Shown one piece after another: positions 61,663-64,000 of a stretch of DNA of 64,000 bases. The stretch is taken from NCBI GenBank assembly GCA_022710975.1, contig JAKLGA010000014.1:1-64000 (forward strand). The letters run 5' to 3'. The notes below the pieces were generated by a model that searched no databases, was not told the DNA's origin, and worked only from the letters and a program-made list of their open reading frames with translations. The DNA comes from Myxococcota bacterium. GTDB lineage: Bacteria; Myxococcota; B64-G9. Position 1 is the stretch's first letter. The number at the start of each line of letters is the position of its first letter. The position numbers and the translations under genes were made by a program.

Positions 61663-64000
61663 ATGAGGACCGTCCACCCCACCACCCATCACCGTGTCCA
61701 TCAGGCGCTCGGCGCCTTCCTCGCGCTCAGGTTGAGCGTCGCGCTCCTGGGCTGCGGCCCCGGCGAGCCGCCCGGGCTCGACGGTCACGAGGAGTCGTTC
61801 CTGTCCCTGTCCGGGACGCGCACCGAGGGCGAGAGTTGGCTGGGCGCGAGCCAGGTGGCGGCCATCACGCTGCCGGCCAACTTCTCCACCGGCCACCGCT
61901 GGGAGGTCGAGGCGATCGAGACCGGACGGCTGCGGCTGCTCGGCTCGGTGTTCAGCCAGGACGACTCGGGCTTGCTCGGCGCGCCCGGCCGGCAGACCTT
62001 CTACCTGGCGGGCGTGAGGCCGGGCCGCGAGCAGGTGCGGCTGGCCTACCGCCCGGCCGGATCCGGGCGGGAGCCGCTCGAGCGCAGCGTGCTGTCCTTC
62101 CGGGTCGCGGGGGCCTACCAGGGCAAGTTCACCGTCCCGCCGGAGGAGGACGCGCCCCCCCGCCGGGAGCCGGCCCCCGACAGGAGCCTGGGTCTGCCGG
62201 CGAGCTTCAGCTGGTGCGATCAGGGCGCGTGCAGCCCGGTCCGCGATCAGGGCTCGTGCGGCAGCTGCTGGGCCTTCGCCACGGCGGCCCCGATGGAGAG
62301 CGCCATCCTCATCCACAACGGGCTGAGCAAGGATCTGGCCGAGCAGTACCTGGTCTCCTGCAACGCCTCGGGCTGGGGCTGCGGCGGCGGCTGGTGGGGC
62401 CACGACTACCACACCGACCTCATGGTCTCCGGCGAGGCGGCGGCCGGGGCGGTGCTGGAGGCGGACTTCCCCTACACGGCCACCGACCAGGCCTGCAACC
62501 CGCCGCACCCGAAGACCGACAAGCTCCAGTCCTGGAGCTACGTCGGCGACGCCAGCTCCGTGCCCTCCACCGACCAGCTCAAGCAGGCCATCTTCGAGCA
62601 CGGGCCGATCTCGGTCGCGGTGTGCGTCAACGGCGAGTTCCAGAGCTACGCGGGCGGCATATTCACCGGCCCGAGCTGCACCGGCGTCAACCACGGGGTG
62701 ACCCTGGTCGGCTGGGACGACGCCCAGGGCGCCTGGATCATGAAGAACTCCTGGGGCGCCTCCTGGGGCGAGCAGGGCTACATGCGCATCGGCTACGGCG
62801 TGAGCCAGATCGGCTACGCCGCGGCCTACGTGACGCTGGCCGACACCCTGAACCCCGTGGCCGCTTTCGGCGTCGTCGGCCAGGGCCGCAGCCTGCAGTT
62901 CAGCGACGTGAGCCAGCCCTCCTCGGGCCAGGCCCTGGCGGCCTGGGCCTGGGACTTCGGCGACGGCGTGGGCTCCGCGGAGCCGAACCCGGCCCACACC
63001 TACGCGCAGGACGGCAGCTACCTGGTGACCCTGAACGTGACCGACACGGCCGGCAAGACGGCCACGCTCACCCGGGAGGTGGCCGTGCCCTACGTGCCCC
63101 CGTACTGCGCGTCGCGCGGCGGCAACGCGACCGAGGAGTGGGTGAGCCAGGTGGACATCGGCCCCTTCAGCCACGCCTCGGGCGGCCAGGGCTACTCGGA
63201 CTTCACCGCGCTGGTGGCCGAGCTCGCGCCGGGCACCCACCCGGTGATCCTGCAGCCGAGCTTCGTGGGCGGGCCGTGGTCGGAGCACGTCGCCCTGTGG
63301 GTCGATCTCGACCGCGACGGCGACTTCGAGGACAGCGGCGAGCTGCTCCTGTCCATGTCCGGCACGAGCACCATGACCGGCTCGCTCACCCTGCCCGCAG
63401 GCGAGCTGACCACGCGGATGCGCATCTCCATGAAGTTCTCCGCGGCCCCTGGGCCGTGCGAGGTGTTCGCCTACGGCGAGGTCGAGGACTACACCCTGAG
63501 GATCGCGGCGCCGCCCGCGCCCCCAGCGCTGGTGCTGAACGAGCTGCTGGCCGATCCGCCGGCCGGCTTCGACGCGAACCGGGACGGCGTGGCGAACACC
63601 ACCCAGGACGAGTTCATCGAGCTGGTGAACGCGGGCGCGGCGCCGCTGGACCTGTCCGGGGCCAGCCTGTCGGACGCCATCGGCGTGCGCTTCACCTTCC
63701 CCGAGGGCGCGGTGCTCGAGCCGGGCGGGGTGCTGGTCGTCTTCGGCGGCGGCGCCCCCGATCTCCCGGGCGTCGCCACCCTGGCCGCCTCGGGCGCGGG
63801 CCTGGCGCTCAACAACGGCGGGGACACCCTCACCCTCGCGACCGCGGACGGCAGCGTGCTCGCGGCGCTGACCTACGGCACCGAGGGCGGCCGCGACCAG
63901 TCCCTGGTGCGCGCCGTGGACGGGGACGACGACGCCGCGTTCGTGCTGCATGGGAGCCTGTCCGCGCTGCCCGCCTCCCCGGGCGTCCGCAGCGACGGCA
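61663..64000 (+). CDS. Secreted papain-like (C1A) protease with PKD, GEVED and lamin-tail domains (partial)
   Basis: The gene is open to the right edge: 779 codons without a stop. ATG at 61663 follows GGAGG. A signal segment ends in LLGC (about residue 31), a possible lipobox. After an N-terminal region comes a papain-fold domain with Gln196 and Cys202 (DQGSCGSCWAFA), His344 (GVNHGVTLVGW) and Asn362 (MKNSWGASWGE), so the catalytic set is complete. A PKD-like domain (FGDGVGSAEPNPAHTY) follows near residues 405-475. Next is a GEVED domain (VDLDRDGDFEDSGELLL, YGEVEDYTLRI; about 480-610). Then a lamin-tail domain begins at LVLNELLADPP and contains DEFIELVNAGAAPLDLSGA (about 620-730). It is probably a surface or secreted cysteine protease; a sorting tail may lie beyond the edge. 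Confidence 0.9.
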   Translation, partial: MRTVHPTTHHRVHQALGAFLALRLSVALLGCGPGEPPGLDGHEESFLSLSGTRTEGESWLGASQVAAITLPANFSTGHRWEVEAIETGRLRLLGSVFSQDDSGLLGAPGRQTFYLAGVRPGREQVRLAYRPAGSGREPLERSVLSFRVAGAYQGKFTVPPEEDAPPRREPAPDRSLGLPASFSWCDQGACSPVRDQGSCGSCWAFATAAPMESAILIHNGLSKDLAEQYLVSCNASGWGCGGGWWGHDYHTDLMVSGEAAAGAVLEADFPYTATDQACNPPHPKTDKLQSWSYVGDASSVPSTDQLKQAIFEHGPISVAVCVNGEFQSYAGGIFTGPSCTGVNHGVTLVGWDDAQGAWIMKNSWGASWGEQGYMRIGYGVSQIGYAAAYVTLADTLNPVAAFGVVGQGRSLQFSDVSQPSSGQALAAWAWDFGDGVGSAEPNPAHTYAQDGSYLVTLNVTDTAGKTATLTREVAVPYVPPYCASRGGNATEEWVSQVDIGPFSHASGGQGYSDFTALVAELAPGTHPVILQPSFVGGPWSEHVALWVDLDRDGDFEDSGELLLSMSGTSTMTGSLTLPAGELTTRMRISMKFSAAPGPCEVFAYGEVEDYTLRIAAPPAPPALVLNELLADPPAGFDANRDGVANTTQDEFIELVNAGAAPLDLSGASLSDAIGVRFTFPEGAVLEPGGVLVVFGGGAPDLPGVATLAASGAGLALNNGGDTLTLATADGSVLAALTYGTEGGRDQSLVRAVDGDDDAAFVLHGSLSALPASPGVRSDG

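Noticed and set aside
61429-63951. Minus-strand open frame of about 840 codons opposite the protease gene
   Set aside because: The plus-strand frame has a ribosome binding site, signal peptide, catalytic motifs and domains; the minus-strand one has none.

Overview
The window is a high-GC (roughly 70 %) bacterial chromosome segment. Almost all of it is coding, and most genes lie on the minus strand. Several features point to the Myxococcota or a close uncultured relative: a MYXO-CTERM-like tail (Gly-Gly-Cys, hydrophobic helix, Arg-rich end) on the protein at 19311-21134, MopE-type metal-binding motifs, choice-of-anchor (ASH/Hydin-like) repeats, stand-alone MshEN and PilZ proteins, a DUF4388 protein, and a papain-like surface protease with PKD, GEVED and lamin-tail domains.

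Region 1 (1-6826, minus) is the upstream part of a Tad/Flp pilus locus: TadE-like, TadG-like and TadE-like pseudopilins, a secreted unknown, the Flp pilin, two unknowns, a one-domain CpaC/RcpA N-terminal protein, and the start of cpaB, which runs off the left edge behind its own strong promoter. Region 2 (7038-11317, minus) holds a PilZ protein and two ATPase-less MshEN proteins, all likely c-di-GMP readers, followed by a DUF2085 membrane protein and a small zinc-ribbon protein. Region 3 (11441-15252, plus) is a large polytopic membrane protein coupled to truD. Region 4 (15279-24399, minus) is an apparent five-gene operon: Cys-Pro-rich envelope protein, ECF sigma factor, anti-sigma/FecR/TPR protein, BNR/MopE/MYXO-CTERM protein and a large ASH plus FG-GAP putative lipoprotein. 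Two unknown plus-strand genes follow.

Region 5 (25893-57554, minus) is one giant expression superlocus. Read in the direction of transcription it runs: strong promoter, four tRNAs (Thr-Tyr-Gly-Thr), tuf, rpmG, tRNA-Trp, secE, nusG, rplK, rplA, L10 leader, rplJ, rplL, rpoB, rpoC; a second strong promoter, rpsL, rpsG, a 347-nt gap, tuf; then the S10, spc and alpha operons ending with rplQ and an intrinsic terminator. It departs from the standard order in three places: fusA is missing between rpsG and tuf, rplC (L3) is missing between rpsJ and rplD, and infA is missing between map and rpmJ. The two tuf genes look identical across exactly the coding sequence and encode an EF-Tu with an atypical switch I.

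Region 6 (57625-61418, minus) is a tightly coupled ispG-DUF4388-pyrF-rlmB operon with an apparently leaderless start. Region 7 (61455-64000) is a divergent intergenic region with three evenly spaced CRP-like dyads, followed by the plus-strand C1-family protease, which is cut by the right edge.

No insertion sequence, phage gene, CRISPR array or rRNA gene was seen. The most unusual points are the EF-Tu switch I, the missing fusA/rplC/infA, the triple CRP-like operator array, and the mirrored TTGTGC promoters at the sigma-factor operon.
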